Position numbers and translations under genes: made by a program. Positions 55,980 through 64,000 of a stretch of DNA of 64,000 bases are shown here, piece by piece; within the stretch, counting starts at the first letter, position 1; each line of letters opens with the position of its first letter. The notes beneath the pieces were generated by a model. That model saw only the letters and a list, made by a program, of their open reading frames with translations, did not search any database and was not told the origin of the DNA. Source of the DNA: Phytohabitans aurantiacus (lineage in GTDB: Bacteria; Actinomycetota; Actinomycetes; Mycobacteriales; Micromonosporaceae); contig NZ_BSDI01000028.1 of NCBI RefSeq assembly GCF_027923225.1, positions 1-64,000 on the forward strand, read 5' to 3'.

Positions 55980-56909
55980 TCAACTGGCCGTGCGACGATT
56001 CTGCGCGGCCGCGCGCGCTCGTTTGATCGTGCGGGTCAAGATGGGCGGAAGCAGATCGACCACGATCCGCTTGGCGCGCGGCGTGACCCTGAGGGACCTG
56101 GCGGGCGGCGGGCCGTTCGGCGGCACCGGACACGGCGGCGGTGTCGTCCAGTCCGATACCCGGATCAGGCGCTCTCCGGTCACCTGCTGCACTTCGCTCT
56201 TTGACGCCGGCTGGGCCCGCAGCCACTTGAGCATGGCGTCCTGGATGGGCTTGGCGTCCCCCCAGGTCGCATAGAGCTTGTTGGGAGTGAGACAGATCAG
56301 CCGGAGCCCGCCGGTGGCGACCTCTGGCCAGACGGCCGCTGGGACGCCGGGGGTGTGCGCGCTGCGAATGTCGTCGAACACAACGATGCCGTCGTCGATC
56401 AACACCGAACGGGCAATCTGAACGTCCTCCCGGACGACGTTGTAGAGATGGCACGCGTCCACGTGGACAAACCGACAGGTGCCGGGTTTCACGTGCTCGG
56501 GTAGCTCCGACGTCGGCGCCTGGAGCACCTCGGGCGACTCGGAGTGGAAGGCGGCGTAGTTGAATTCGAACGCCGCCCTGGTCAGGTTCTTGGTGTAGAA
56601 CTGGGCAGTCCTGCGGTTCTCCGCCGTCGGTGGCTCCTCGCCGAAGAGGTCGCACACCACAAACCGTTCGCCAGGCCGGCGATGACGGCCGATCAGGATG
56701 GCGCTCTTGCCGAGGTACGCCCCCATCTCCAGTAGGTCGCCGGTGACCCCGGCGCTCTCCTGATAGCCCAGCAGCCAATCCATGACCAGTTGGTCGGTCC
56801 GGCGATACCACCCGCCGACTTCGTCGAGGGTGCGGGGCAGGGTATCGGGCACGCGACGCTGCACCTGGGCACCGTACCCTGTGTCAAAGCGGGGCTGCGG
56901 CGTCGCCAC
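55980..56909 (-). CDS. Class I SAM-dependent methyltransferase
   Basis: A 309-residue protein, GTG start at 56909. LLEMGAYLGKSAILIGRHRR is a motif I of the Methyltransf_24/TylF type, followed by FVVCDLFGEE, CRFVHVDACHLYNVVREDV and DDGIVVFDDIRSA. The last 80 residues are basic and Pro-rich (PPARSLRVTPRAKRIVVDLL). Substrate unknown; relatives modify sugars or other natural products. It stands alone between remnants. Confidence 0.8.
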   Translation of the reverse strand: MATPQPRFDTGYGAQVQRRVPDTLPRTLDEVGGWYRRTDQLVMDWLLGYQESAGVTGDLLEMGAYLGKSAILIGRHRRPGERFVVCDLFGEEPPTAENRRTAQFYTKNLTRAAFEFNYAAFHSESPEVLQAPTSELPEHVKPGTCRFVHVDACHLYNVVREDVQIARSVLIDDGIVVFDDIRSAHTPGVPAAVWPEVATGGLRLICLTPNKLYATWGDAKPIQDAMLKWLRAQPASKSEVQQVTGERLIRVSDWTTPPPCPVPPNGPPPARSLRVTPRAKRIVVDLLPPILTRTIKRARAAAQNRRTAS

Positions 56910-56935
56910 GCTACCGGGGGAAGATCAGGCCCTGC

Positions 56936-57590
56936 TCACAGCCCAGATAAGGCTTCGTGGTCGGCCCGCCACGGGAATGACCCAACGCGTGACGTCCGGC
57001 TCGGTCCGCACACGGCCGGGCGGTTCGGCTTGCAGATCCCTTTTCCGCGCGCCAGCGGCATGCCGATGCGCCCGCGCGGTCGGCGAATCAACCGACACTC
57101 CTTGTGCGACATCGTCATCGGTTGGCCGTCCGGCCCGGTCTCGCCTGGGATTCTCGGCTCGAAGATCCATTCAGCGCCGGGCGCCGCCTCCCTCAGCGCC
57201 GCGTCCAGGCTCTCGCTGAGTCGCCGCGCGGTCGCCTCGATGGACTCCGCACTGTCCGCCACGAGCGCGAACCGGGTGTCCACCGTGCCGACCGTGATCT
57301 GGAGAATCTCCGCGGTCTCCTCGACGGAGAAATCCAGGTAGAAGCGCAGCACCAGCACGGCGCGCTGCCGTGGGCCCAGCACCTTGAGCAGCCGCATGAG
57401 CGACTCCCGATCGGTGATCCGATCCGGCACCGACCACCCCAGGTGCGGCGGCTCCGCCTGGCTCGAATCCCGGCGGGACGCGCGCTTCTGCTCGTCCAGC
57501 CAGGTCCGGCTGAGCACCCGCTGGGCGTATGCGTCCCGCGCGCACCTTGCGCCAGTTCCGGAACAGCTTGGTCACCGTGATCGACACGAG
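56936..57590 (-). pseudogene. Disrupted SigE-type ECF sigma factor
   Basis: Pieces of an ECF sigma gene in two frames. DDLVSITVTKLFRNWRKVRA (region 2) is followed, after a frameshift near 57540, by YAQRVLSRTWLDEQKRASRR, PRQRAVLVLRFYLDFSVEET and AEILQITVGTV (region 4). Directly after the HTH it runs without a stop into DTRFALVADSAESIEATARR and APGAEWIFEPRIPGETGPDG, a small-protein segment usually encoded separately, so a deletion probably fused two genes. Sequence upstream to 57997 shows further degraded fragments and no intact gene. Confidence 0.65.
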
Positions 57591-57997
57591 GTCGTCCCTG
57601 GGCGACGTCGGGCCGGCCGTCGGCCGTCCAACTCACCAGGTCGTCTTCCTGGTACGCCGCTGCCCAACGCAGGAACAGCCGGTCCGAGGGCAGGTACGTC
57701 GTCATCGCCGGCTCGTCGCCCAGAAACAAGCGCCTGCCTCACAGCGAGATCGCTGATTGCGGAGCGACGAGCAGCGGCCCGCCCAGCCGACGAAATCCAC
57801 GTGTACTGCAACAACTCCACATCCCGTATCGACTTGCCAAACCGTGGCCATACACGAATGCCGTCAGCGCAGGGCAGAACGTTGTCATCACCGAAGCCTT
57901 GATCGGGTGGGCGGGCCGGCTGTCAGCGGACCGTTCGGCGCTGCCGGCCTGCGGCTGGCTGCCGTTCGTGCGTGACAGCGGCCAATACGATGGAGGG

Positions 57998-58498
57998 GTG
58001 ACCGAGTCGGACCTGCGCCCTGCCAAGAAGCCGTGGTTGCCGCCCCGTTGGTTCATTCGGCTATTCTGGTCGGCTCATCGGGGCGTGGTCCGGCGTTCCG
58101 GCGGCCGGGTCGGACTGTCGCGTCCGCACGCCAACCGGTACGGAATGCTGCGCCTGACCACCGTCGGGCGTCGCACCGGCCAGCAGCGCAGCGTGATCCT
58201 CGGGTACTTCGAGGACGGCGCGAATCTGGTCTCGCTGGCGATGAATGGGTGGGGGGAGCCCGAGCCGGCCTGGTGGCTCAATCTGCAGGCGCACCCGGAC
58301 GCAACCGTTGACCTGGTCGACGGGCCGCGGTCGGTGCGTGGTCATGCTGCGACAGGCGACGAACGGTCGCGGCTGTGGGCCCGCTGGCGTGAGATCGATA
58401 AGAACCTGGATGGCTACGCTGCGCGGCGGTCGTCCGAGACTGCGGTGGTGGTCCTGGTGCCCCGGCCTGGCACGTCTGAGGCGTCGCGGGGCACCTGA
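57998..58498 (+). CDS. Deazaflavin-dependent nitroreductase-like protein
   Basis: A 166-residue split-barrel protein of the F420-dependent DDN type: RYGMLRLTTVGRRTGQQRSV, then ILGYFEDGANLVSLAMNGWG, EPAWWLNLQAHPDATVDL and DGPRSVRGHAATGDERSRLW. Members reduce small molecules with F420H2 or bind other flavins. GTG 57998 is preceded closely by GGAGGG; an upstream in-frame GTG is possible. No operon partner. Confidence 0.82.
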   Translation: MTESDLRPAKKPWLPPRWFIRLFWSAHRGVVRRSGGRVGLSRPHANRYGMLRLTTVGRRTGQQRSVILGYFEDGANLVSLAMNGWGEPEPAWWLNLQAHPDATVDLVDGPRSVRGHAATGDERSRLWARWREIDKNLDGYAARRSSETAVVVLVPRPGTSEASRGT

Positions 58499-58597
58499 TC
58501 GACTAGCTTTGCTCGTGGCTATGAGAGTGCGCCTGTCGGCGCTCGTTAGGCGGACGCCCCCAAGCGGCTTGCGGAGGCGATTCGCAGAACCAGCCAT

Positions 58598-58979
58598 TCA
58601 GCGCGTCGCCGGCAGGTACCGAAGGCCACCGGTATCCGGGATTAGATAGCCGACAGCGCGCGGAGGTGCCGGGTCGCCGTCGAGATCCTTGGCGTACGTC
58701 TCGCCGGAGACTTCGAATCCGATTAGCCCGAGCCGGAGGTCCACCGCGGCGCACAGATCGTGCGGTTCCCGTTCACGGCTGCCATAGCATTCCGCGGACC
58801 TGCGCGGCGCGCCAGAGGGCCGGAAGAGCACGGTCGACGCGATCGTTGTTGGTGTCACCGACCTCGATCGCGAGTTCGTAGAAGCCGCCGTGCCGGTTGT
58901 CGTCGATCGTGAACGCCGCTGGACTCGTCACCGGCCGATCATGCCCCGGGCCGGTCGCGGCGGCGACCGAGTTCCACAT
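58598..58979 (-). pseudogene. Small hypothetical gene, probably frameshifted
   Basis: ATG 58979 opens MWNSVAAATGPGHDRPVTSP, continuing through FTIDDNRHGGFYELAIEVGD to LPALWRAAQVRGMLWQ and a stop at 58773. In the next frame a continuation (YGSREREPHDLCAAVDLRL, SGETYAKDLDGDPAPPRA) runs to 58598. Together they look like one protein of about 125 residues split by a frameshift near 58785. Family not recognised. Confidence 0.4.
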
Positions 58980-59284
58980 CGTCACTTCAGTAACCGTCAC
59001 ACGTGACCTGTATGCGGCACTGCGGGCAAACAGACGCACGCCTCGCGGCATGAGAATGCGTCGGATGGGGTCGCGGCATTGCTTGCATACTGGATAGGGG
59101 CACGCGGCCTGGTGGTCGCCGTTGCCACGTACGTCGTAACGACGAACGCCATAAAAGCACCAGGACGGTATACGACAAGGAATGCCGTGAAGGGTTGACC
59201 GGATCCTGCCCCTTCGGCCCTTCAAGAGATGTGCGTCGAAAGATAGACTCCGGCGGATATGTTGGTTGCTCTGGAGGAGGTTTT

Positions 59285-59734
59285 GTGCGCGCGAGAACCC
59301 TTTTCACCGCCGTGATCGTCGCCGCGTCGCTGGCCGCCGCCCCGGCGCCGGCCAGCTCGGCGGCTCCCGCCGACCCAGTGGCACCGACCGGCTGCGTGCC
59401 TACCGATGCGACCGGCCGGCCGATCCAGCTCGGGCAGGCCGACAACGGGCGCACCATCTGCCTGCGTCGGTGGCAACGGCTGTACGTCACGCTCTCCGTC
59501 GACCCGGTGCGATACCCCAACCCGTACAACTGGTGGACTCCAGTCCAAGCCAGCGGCGACGTCCTGGTCGCACTGCCGCTGCCGGCGCCCCCGCCGCCCG
59601 GCACGACCGCGGCCGCATACCGGGCTGCCCAGCCTGGCCGCGGCGGCCTAGCCTCGTACCGGGACGTCTGCCCGCCCGAGATCCCGTGCGGCGCGCCGGT
59701 ACTGCCTTGGCGGGTGACCGTCGACGTGAACTGA
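59285..59734 (+). CDS. Secreted hypothetical protein
   Basis: A 149-residue exported protein. The signal peptide (RARTLFTAVIVAASLAAAPA) has a likely cleavage near SSAAPA. The mature part has four Cys (GCVP, ICLRR, DVCPPEIPCGAP), so two disulphides are possible, and a Pro-rich stretch (PAPPPPGT). GGAGGAGG stands four bases before GTG 59285. Function not recognised. The preceding 305 bases (58980-59284) hold nothing supported. Confidence 0.65.
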   Translation: MRARTLFTAVIVAASLAAAPAPASSAAPADPVAPTGCVPTDATGRPIQLGQADNGRTICLRRWQRLYVTLSVDPVRYPNPYNWWTPVQASGDVLVALPLPAPPPPGTTAAAYRAAQPGRGGLASYRDVCPPEIPCGAPVLPWRVTVDVN

Positions 59735-59736
59735 TC

Positions 59737-60080
59737 CCGGTGCGGCCCGCCCGCCTGCACGACGAAGGTCTCGTGCCAGAAGCCGACGTCGCCGGTGTAG
59801 CCGACCCTGCGGTTGAACATCCGCCAAGCGGCCAGGTGCGGCAGCAGCGAGTCACGGGCGAACCGCTGCAAATGGTCGGCGCTTCGCCAGTACTGCACCA
59901 GAACCGGGCCGCTCGGTCGCATTGCGATGTGGTGGCCGAGCAGGCCGAGATCCTCGTTCGATAGCCGATGGATCATCCGCGGCATCGCAACGAACACAGG
60001 CCACCATTTGTGGACCTTCCACAGCTTGTTGGCGGCGACGTCGCCGACCACGGCGCCGAGTCGGAGTAGGAGCAGGTACG
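59737..60080 (-). pseudogene. DUF4188-type protein remnant
   Basis: Minus-strand reading AANKLWKVHKWWPVFVAMPR, LGLLGHHIAMRPSGPVLVQY, WRSADHLQRFARDSLLPHLA and AWRMFNRRVGYTGDVGFWHE matches DUF4188 (monooxygenase-like) proteins. The normal N-terminus is altered, and at the 3' end the frame continues antisense to the secreted-protein gene without its own stop, so the copy is truncated. The interval 60081-60287 has no gene. Confidence 0.6.
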
Positions 60081-60287
60081 CGACCTCTTCGACTGCCGGC
60101 ACTGGTGCTCTTTGCCCTGGCAACCAGGACGTGCGGGAGGTGTTCCGGAAGGTGCGATGGTCACCGCCGCGACCGTGATCGCGTCCCAGGCGGCCCATAT
60201 CGGCTACCTGCCCCGGCTGCGCATCGCTGGCTCGGACGCCCGAGAGCAGCAACGCCTCGGCGAGGAACGGCCTAACGCGTGCTGCGG

Positions 60288-61244
60288 TCAGAATGTGGCG
60301 ATCGGGTTGACCGGGCTGCCGGACGTACCGGCGAAGCGGACCGGCGCGACCGCGAGCTGGAAGTCCCACTGGCCGAGCTCGGCAGCCGTCGCCGCGCACG
60401 CCTCCAGGTCGCAGTTGTCGAGCATCCACAGACCCATCGCGACGAGGCTCACGGCGTGCACCGGCATCAACACGTCGTCGTACCCAGACGGCTGGACGTC
60501 CTGAGGGGTGTCGGCGCCGATCAGCGCGACCTGCCGTTCATGCAGCCACGGCAGGCAGGACGCGTGCCAGCCGGCCTGCGTGAAACCGCCGGCCTCACCG
60601 GCCTCGTGCCGGACGCGGCCGTAGCCGGTTCGCAGGAGTACCGCGTCGCCGGCTCGCACCCGCACACCCTGGCGACGCTCGGCTTCCTCCAGATCGGCGG
60701 GAAACACACCCTGCCCCGGTTCCAACCACGGCACATCGCGCACCTTCGCGATGTCCAGCAGGACGCCGCGCGTGAGGATCCCGCTTGCCGCCGCCGTGAC
60801 CGCGGCCCACGCCGATCCCGTTTCGGCGTCGACCAACGAGTGTGACCGCCCGTTGTACATCGTGCCGTCCCAGTAGATGTGGCACGGCGAGTCGAGGTGG
60901 GTGATGGTGTTGCCGTGAAACGTGATGCCGAGCCGCTCGGACGAAAAGCCCCAGCGCCGATCGGCGTGAAACGCGGCCACCGGCATGTTCTCGGCACCCG
61001 GCATGTCGGCGGCGCACGGGCAGGTCGTCGTCGACCGTTCCATGTCTTTCGGCACGGCGACCTCCCACGCGCACGACACGCTCCTGCCGTGGCGCACGGC
61101 CTGCGCCGCCCCCAGCCGGACGTCGTCGGTGATGTGGTTCAGGGTCCCGAGCTCGTCGTCGTCGCCCCACCGTCCCCAGTTCGACAGCGTGTCGAAGTAT
61201 CCGAGCACGTCGTCCTGTGTGGGCATTGGCCGCCCTGCCGTCAT
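60288..61244 (-). CDS. Cyclase-family metal hydrolase
   Basis: A 318-residue protein of the kynurenine-formamidase/cyclase superfamily: THLDSPCHIYWDG is the H-x-D-x-P-x-H metal motif, with GILTRGVLLDIAKVRD, GDAVLLRTGYG and LIGADTPQDVQPSG. Members open amide or lactone rings, or hydrolyse isatin. ATG 61244 is chosen; the ribosome site is weak. It ends the minus-strand pair with the LysR gene, which it follows by about 30 bases. It may belong to the LysR-controlled catabolic set with the flavin oxidoreductase (inference). Confidence 0.87.
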   Translation of the reverse strand: MTAGRPMPTQDDVLGYFDTLSNWGRWGDDDELGTLNHITDDVRLGAAQAVRHGRSVSCAWEVAVPKDMERSTTTCPCAADMPGAENMPVAAFHADRRWGFSSERLGITFHGNTITHLDSPCHIYWDGTMYNGRSHSLVDAETGSAWAAVTAAASGILTRGVLLDIAKVRDVPWLEPGQGVFPADLEEAERRQGVRVRAGDAVLLRTGYGRVRHEAGEAGGFTQAGWHASCLPWLHERQVALIGADTPQDVQPSGYDDVLMPVHAVSLVAMGLWMLDNCDLEACAATAAELGQWDFQLAVAPVRFAGTSGSPVNPIATF

Positions 61245-61273
61245 TCCCGCATCGACTCCTCCGGTCACGCGCG

Positions 61274-62191
61274 TCAGGATACCGGCGCCTGCTGGCCCCC
61301 GATCTGTGTTGCCAGCTCGTTGGCGGTTTCGATGGCGATGTCGACGGCTCGGGCCGCGAGCGGTGATTGGGTGCGTCCGGCTGGCCAGTACAGGTACCAC
61401 GTGGTGGTGGGTGATGGTCGCAGCTGGTGGACGCTGAGCTGGTCGTCCGACCAGGCTTCGGATCCCTGGAGGGCGAGCCATGGCAGCACCGCGGAGCCGA
61501 TGCCCGCCCGCACCATCGACACGATGGTTTCGTGGCCGGTGGTGCGGAATACGATCCGTGGCCGCGCGCCGTTGCTGGCGAGCGCACGCTCCAACCATCG
61601 TTGGTGATAGTTGGCGGGCCAGGCGACCATCGGTGCGTCGTCGAGCGACCTGACCCGTACCGGTCCATTGTGGAATGCGCCGGCGCCCGCCACCAAGAGG
61701 TACGGCTCGTCGAGCAGTTCGACGTGTTCGACATCGCCGTCGATCCGGCTGTAGTGGAACAGCAGGTCGAGCTCTCCGATTCGCGGATCGTCCGGCCCCA
61801 CCTCGAAGAGCCTGATGTCGCAGCCGGGATGCTCGTCGAGCAGGCGGCGTACGACGGTCGGCAGGATCAACCTGGTCGCGCCCTGGAACGTGCCGATGTC
61901 GATCCGGCCGTTGCCGGCCCGGAAGCGATCGACCGCCTCGCCCAGCGCTTCCGCTTTCGCGAGCAGGTCGCGTCCGTGGGCCAGGACCACCTCGCCGAGG
62001 GGCGTGATGCGCACCTGCCTGGGACCTCCAGGCCGGTCGAAGACGGCGCCACCGACGGCCTTTTCCAGCGCGGCGACCTGTTGGCTTACCGACGATTGGG
62101 TGTAGCCGAGCCGACCCGCCGCCTTCCCGAACGTTCCTTCTTCGGCGATGGCCACCATGGTTTTCAGGTGGCGCAGCTCCACGTCGGCCAT
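61274..62191 (-). CDS. LysR-family transcriptional regulator
   Basis: A 305-residue LTTR: N-terminal winged HTH (LRHLKTMVAIAEEGTFGKAA, GRLGYTQSSVSQQVAALEKA) and a periplasmic-binding-type effector domain (DIGTFQGATRLILPTVVRRL, AGIGSAVLPWLALQG). ATG 62191. Divergent from the LLM oxidoreductase gene with an 83-bp shared region containing CGAAA...TTTCG symmetry, a likely operator. Confidence 0.92.
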   Translation of the reverse strand: MADVELRHLKTMVAIAEEGTFGKAAGRLGYTQSSVSQQVAALEKAVGGAVFDRPGGPRQVRITPLGEVVLAHGRDLLAKAEALGEAVDRFRAGNGRIDIGTFQGATRLILPTVVRRLLDEHPGCDIRLFEVGPDDPRIGELDLLFHYSRIDGDVEHVELLDEPYLLVAGAGAFHNGPVRVRSLDDAPMVAWPANYHQRWLERALASNGARPRIVFRTTGHETIVSMVRAGIGSAVLPWLALQGSEAWSDDQLSVHQLRPSPTTTWYLYWPAGRTQSPLAARAVDIAIETANELATQIGGQQAPVS

Positions 62192-62238
62192 GCGTCACAA
62201 CATAACAAATAACGATTGATTTGATCGAAAAGTATCGC

Positions 62239-62267
62239 TTTCGACAATGAGCTGTTTGGCCTAGCGT
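62239..62267 (+). promoter_or_regulatory. Leaderless-type promoter of LLM oxidoreductase gene
   Basis: TTTCGA (62239-62244), 17 bases, TAGCGT (62262-62267), then exactly seven bases to ATG 62275. The same spacing recurs before the MFS gene, and ATCGCTTT overlaps the -35 in both. Confidence 0.55.
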
Positions 62268-62274
62268 GGTGATC

Positions 62275-63096
62275 ATGAAAATTCAATCGGCGCTCTGGCT
62301 GCCGCTCTTCAATGATCTCGCCGATCCGGTAGTGGTGGCGCGCCTGGCCGCCGAGGCGGAGGAGGCCGGCTGGCACGCCATGTTCGTGTGGGACCACCTG
62401 CGCTGGCGGGCGCCGGTCCAGCAGGTGGCCGACCCGTGGATCACGCTGGCCGCGATCGCCACCGCCACCGAACGCCTCCGGTTCGGACCCATGATCACAC
62501 CCCTTGCCCGGCGCCGGCCGGCAAAGCTCGCCAAGGAAACCGCCACGCTGGACCGGCTCAGCGGCGGCCGCCTCACGCTCGGCGTCGGCCTCGGCAGCGA
62601 TCGCTTCGCCGGTGAATTGTCTGCGACCGGCGAGGAGCTCGATGATCGGCGGCGGGGCGAGATGCTCGACGAATCACTGGAGATTCTCGCCGCCGCGTGG
62701 TCCGGCGAGCCGGTGCATCATCACGGCCGGCATTACACCGTCGACGGCATCTCCTTCCTTCCCAGACCCGTGCAGCGCCCCGGCGTGCCGGTATGGGCCG
62801 CGGGATTTCCCGGCAACGTCAAACCGTTGCGCCGTGCCGCTCGGCACGATGGTTTCTTCCCGGTCAACCTCGAACACCCGGACCAGCTCGCCGAGGTCGT
62901 CACCACCATCACCGGCCTCCGTCAGCAGAAGGCGACCCAATACGACATCGCTGTCGCCCTCCCTCCCGGTACCGATGTGGCGCCCTACGTGGCGGTGGGC
63001 GCCACATGGTGGCTGGCGGAGCTCGATCCGGAAACGGTGTCGCTCGACGAGGTGCGAGGCGTACTCCGCGACGGCCCGGCCCGTCCGTCCACATAG
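62275..63096 (+). CDS. LLM-class flavin-dependent oxidoreductase
   Basis: A 273-residue luciferase-like monooxygenase/F420- or FMN-dependent enzyme with a TIM barrel: AEEAGWHAMFVWDHLRWRAP, LRFGPMITPLARRRPAKLAK, LTLGVGLGSDRF, and PVWAAGFPGNVKPLRRAARH, DGFFPVNL. ATG 62275 rather than GTG 62266 is chosen because the GTG lies inside the -10 and the ATG fits a leaderless transcript. It is divergent from LysR and followed by an MFS exporter. Confidence 0.9.
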   Translation: MKIQSALWLPLFNDLADPVVVARLAAEAEEAGWHAMFVWDHLRWRAPVQQVADPWITLAAIATATERLRFGPMITPLARRRPAKLAKETATLDRLSGGRLTLGVGLGSDRFAGELSATGEELDDRRRGEMLDESLEILAAAWSGEPVHHHGRHYTVDGISFLPRPVQRPGVPVWAAGFPGNVKPLRRAARHDGFFPVNLEHPDQLAEVVTTITGLRQQKATQYDIAVALPPGTDVAPYVAVGATWWLAELDPETVSLDEVRGVLRDGPARPST

Positions 63097-63149
63097 GTCT
63101 GCGAAACAGAGTATCGTCTAAGGCGATCAAAACGAACGTAAACAATCGC

Positions 63150-63178
63150 TTTTCACGATGCGACTGTGGATCTAGCGT
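63150..63178 (+). promoter_or_regulatory. Leaderless-type promoter of MFS gene
   Basis: TTTTCA (63150-63155), 17 bases, TAGCGT (63173-63178), seven bases to ATG 63186: the same layout as the promoter at 62239-62267, suggesting shared control by the LysR protein. Confidence 0.55.
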
Positions 63179-63185
63179 CGGTGAC

Positions 63186-64000
63186 ATGACAACCAACGGC
63201 GCCCTGGCAACAGCCGCACTGGCGATCGAACCGCGACCGTCTCGGGCGAGGCAATCGAGCCTGGTGTGGGCGCTCACGGCGACGCACTTCGTAAGTCGGG
63301 CCGGCGGGGTGGCGCGGTCGTTTCTGGTGCTCTATCTGACCCAGGAGCGCGATCTCTCGCCGGCGACGGCCGGTGCGGTGGTCGCCGCGGTCGGCGTCGG
63401 AGACATCGGGTCGCAGCTGTTGGGCGGCTGGCTAGCGGATCGGATCGGCCGGCGCCACACCATGCTCGTCGGGTTCCTCGGCACAGCCATCGCGCTGATC
63501 GCGCTCGGCTCGGCGGAAACGATGCCGGGGATCTGCGCGGCGGCCGTCGGTGTCGGGCTGATGGCGGAGCTGTTTCGCCCGGTGGGGTCGGCTGTCGTGG
63601 CGGATCTGCCCGCACAGGAGCGGGTCCGCGCCTTCGGTCTGCTCTTCTGGGCGGCCAATCTCGGCTTCACGGTCTCGACCGTGGCCGCGGGGGTCCTGGT
63701 TCGACAGGGATACGGCATCCTGTTCTGGATCAACGCGGCGGCCTCGGTCCTCGCGGCGCTGATCGTGTGGCGACACGTCCCCGAGACCCGTCCGTCGACG
63801 CCGGAAGCGACCCGGCGAGCGCTGCTACCGGTCCTCCTGCGCGACCCGCTGATGCTCGTCATGGCGGCGATCCACGTCGTCTACTTCACCCTGTTCCTGC
63901 AGGCGTTCTCGACGCTCCCGCTCCTCATGGCGGGCGACGGCCACGGTCCAGGGACATTCGGTGCGGTGCTCGCCCTGAACGGGATCGTGATCGTCGTCGT
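63186..64000 (+). CDS. MFS transporter (3' end beyond window)
   Basis: At least 271 residues, cut by the window edge. Membrane helices include VWALTATHFVSRAGGVARSF and LVLYLTQERDL; the MFS motif A loop reads GGWLADRIGRRHTMLVGFLG between helices 2 and 3. ICAAAVGVGLMAELFRPVGS and LGFTVSTVAAGVLVRQGYG follow. It has the 12-helix drug/efflux-type start. Placed after the LLM enzyme with a matching promoter, it could export that pathway's product or substrate (inference). Confidence 0.88.
   Translation, partial: MTTNGALATAALAIEPRPSRARQSSLVWALTATHFVSRAGGVARSFLVLYLTQERDLSPATAGAVVAAVGVGDIGSQLLGGWLADRIGRRHTMLVGFLGTAIALIALGSAETMPGICAAAVGVGLMAELFRPVGSAVVADLPAQERVRAFGLLFWAANLGFTVSTVAAGVLVRQGYGILFWINAAASVLAALIVWRHVPETRPSTPEATRRALLPVLLRDPLMLVMAAIHVVYFTLFLQAFSTLPLLMAGDGHGPGTFGAVLALNGIVIVV

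Noticed and set aside
58987..60429. A 480-residue minus-strand frame covering the secreted-protein gene
   Set aside because: Only the 59737-60080 part resembles a known family (DUF4188). The rest is antisense to a gene with a signal peptide and a strong ribosome site.
62266..62268. GTG as start of the LLM oxidoreductase
   Set aside because: It overlaps the predicted -10 hexamer; ATG 62275 fits the leaderless pattern and the family's usual N-terminus.
60288..62276. Single open frame joining the LysR region to the cyclase gene
   Set aside because: The LysR protein is encoded in a different frame from 61274-62191; the long frame is only the cyclase gene extended through noncoding-frame sequence.
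1..64000. CRISPR arrays, rRNA genes, plasmid or phage structural genes
   Set aside because: No regularly spaced repeats, no rRNA-like sequence and no capsid, portal, terminase or replication-initiator genes were recognised.

Overview
The window is high-GC DNA with GTG starts, tight ATGA/GTGA stop-start overlaps, SARP/AfsR, PIG-L, HisKA_3/LuxR and SigE-type ECF genes. This points to a filamentous actinomycete, most likely Micromonosporaceae; the family assignment is inference from gene style only.

Layout. (1) 1-5.8 kb: end of a Tad/Flp pilus locus (TadC-like protein, Flp pilin, three TadE/G-like pseudopilins, a large LysM/BTAD membrane protein). (2) 5.8-18.6 kb: defence island. One minus-strand operon encodes an HTH-N6-methyltransferase, HsdM, HsdS, HsdR and a TPR-bearing Ser/Thr kinase, all overlapping or nearly so. 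A divergent plus-strand pair encodes an SMC/RecF-like ATPase with a zinc-hook CPVC and a small helical protein. (3) 19.0-24.8 kb: a two-gene unit, a multi-pass membrane protein with a secreted-side sensor-like region and a 1083-residue protein with a degenerate N-terminal and an apparently intact C-terminal CHAT protease domain. (4) 24.8-26.1 kb: mobile-element debris (integrase 3' end, two broken IS transposases). (5) 26.2-32.85 kb: a compact divergent six-gene cassette with nucleotide-themed proteins: a degenerate Nudix-like protein, an unknown 430-residue protein, a small membrane protein and an HD nucleotidase on one side; an NDK-UDPGP nucleotidyltransferase fusion and a SAM methyltransferase on the other. 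(6) 33.3-34.9 kb: tyrosine integrase and an att site made of the 3' half of a tRNA-Val(CAC), followed by a strong hairpin. Region 5 is therefore probable cargo of an integrated element. (7) 35.3-39.9 kb: two-component system divergent from an MMPL exporter. (8) 40.6-49.0 kb: proteostasis/redox operon dnaK-grpE-dnaJ(cbpA)-cbpM-clpB-trxC-TrxR-like, flanked by 49-bp direct repeats. (9) 49.5-58.5 kb: IS remnant, SARP regulator, PIG-L deacetylase, methyltransferases, a decayed ECF sigma gene and a deazaflavin-type nitroreductase-like protein. (10) 58.6-64 kb: small or decayed genes, a cyclase-family hydrolase, and a LysR gene divergent from an LLM flavin oxidoreductase and an MFS exporter; the last two have matching leaderless-type promoters.

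Three candidates for undescribed systems stand out: the NDK-UDPGP/HD/Nudix-like/methyltransferase cassette, the membrane-sensor plus tandem-CHAT pair, and the kinase-capped type I R-M operon with a divergent SMC ATPase. All functional links are inferences from domain content and gene spacing; no database search was possible.
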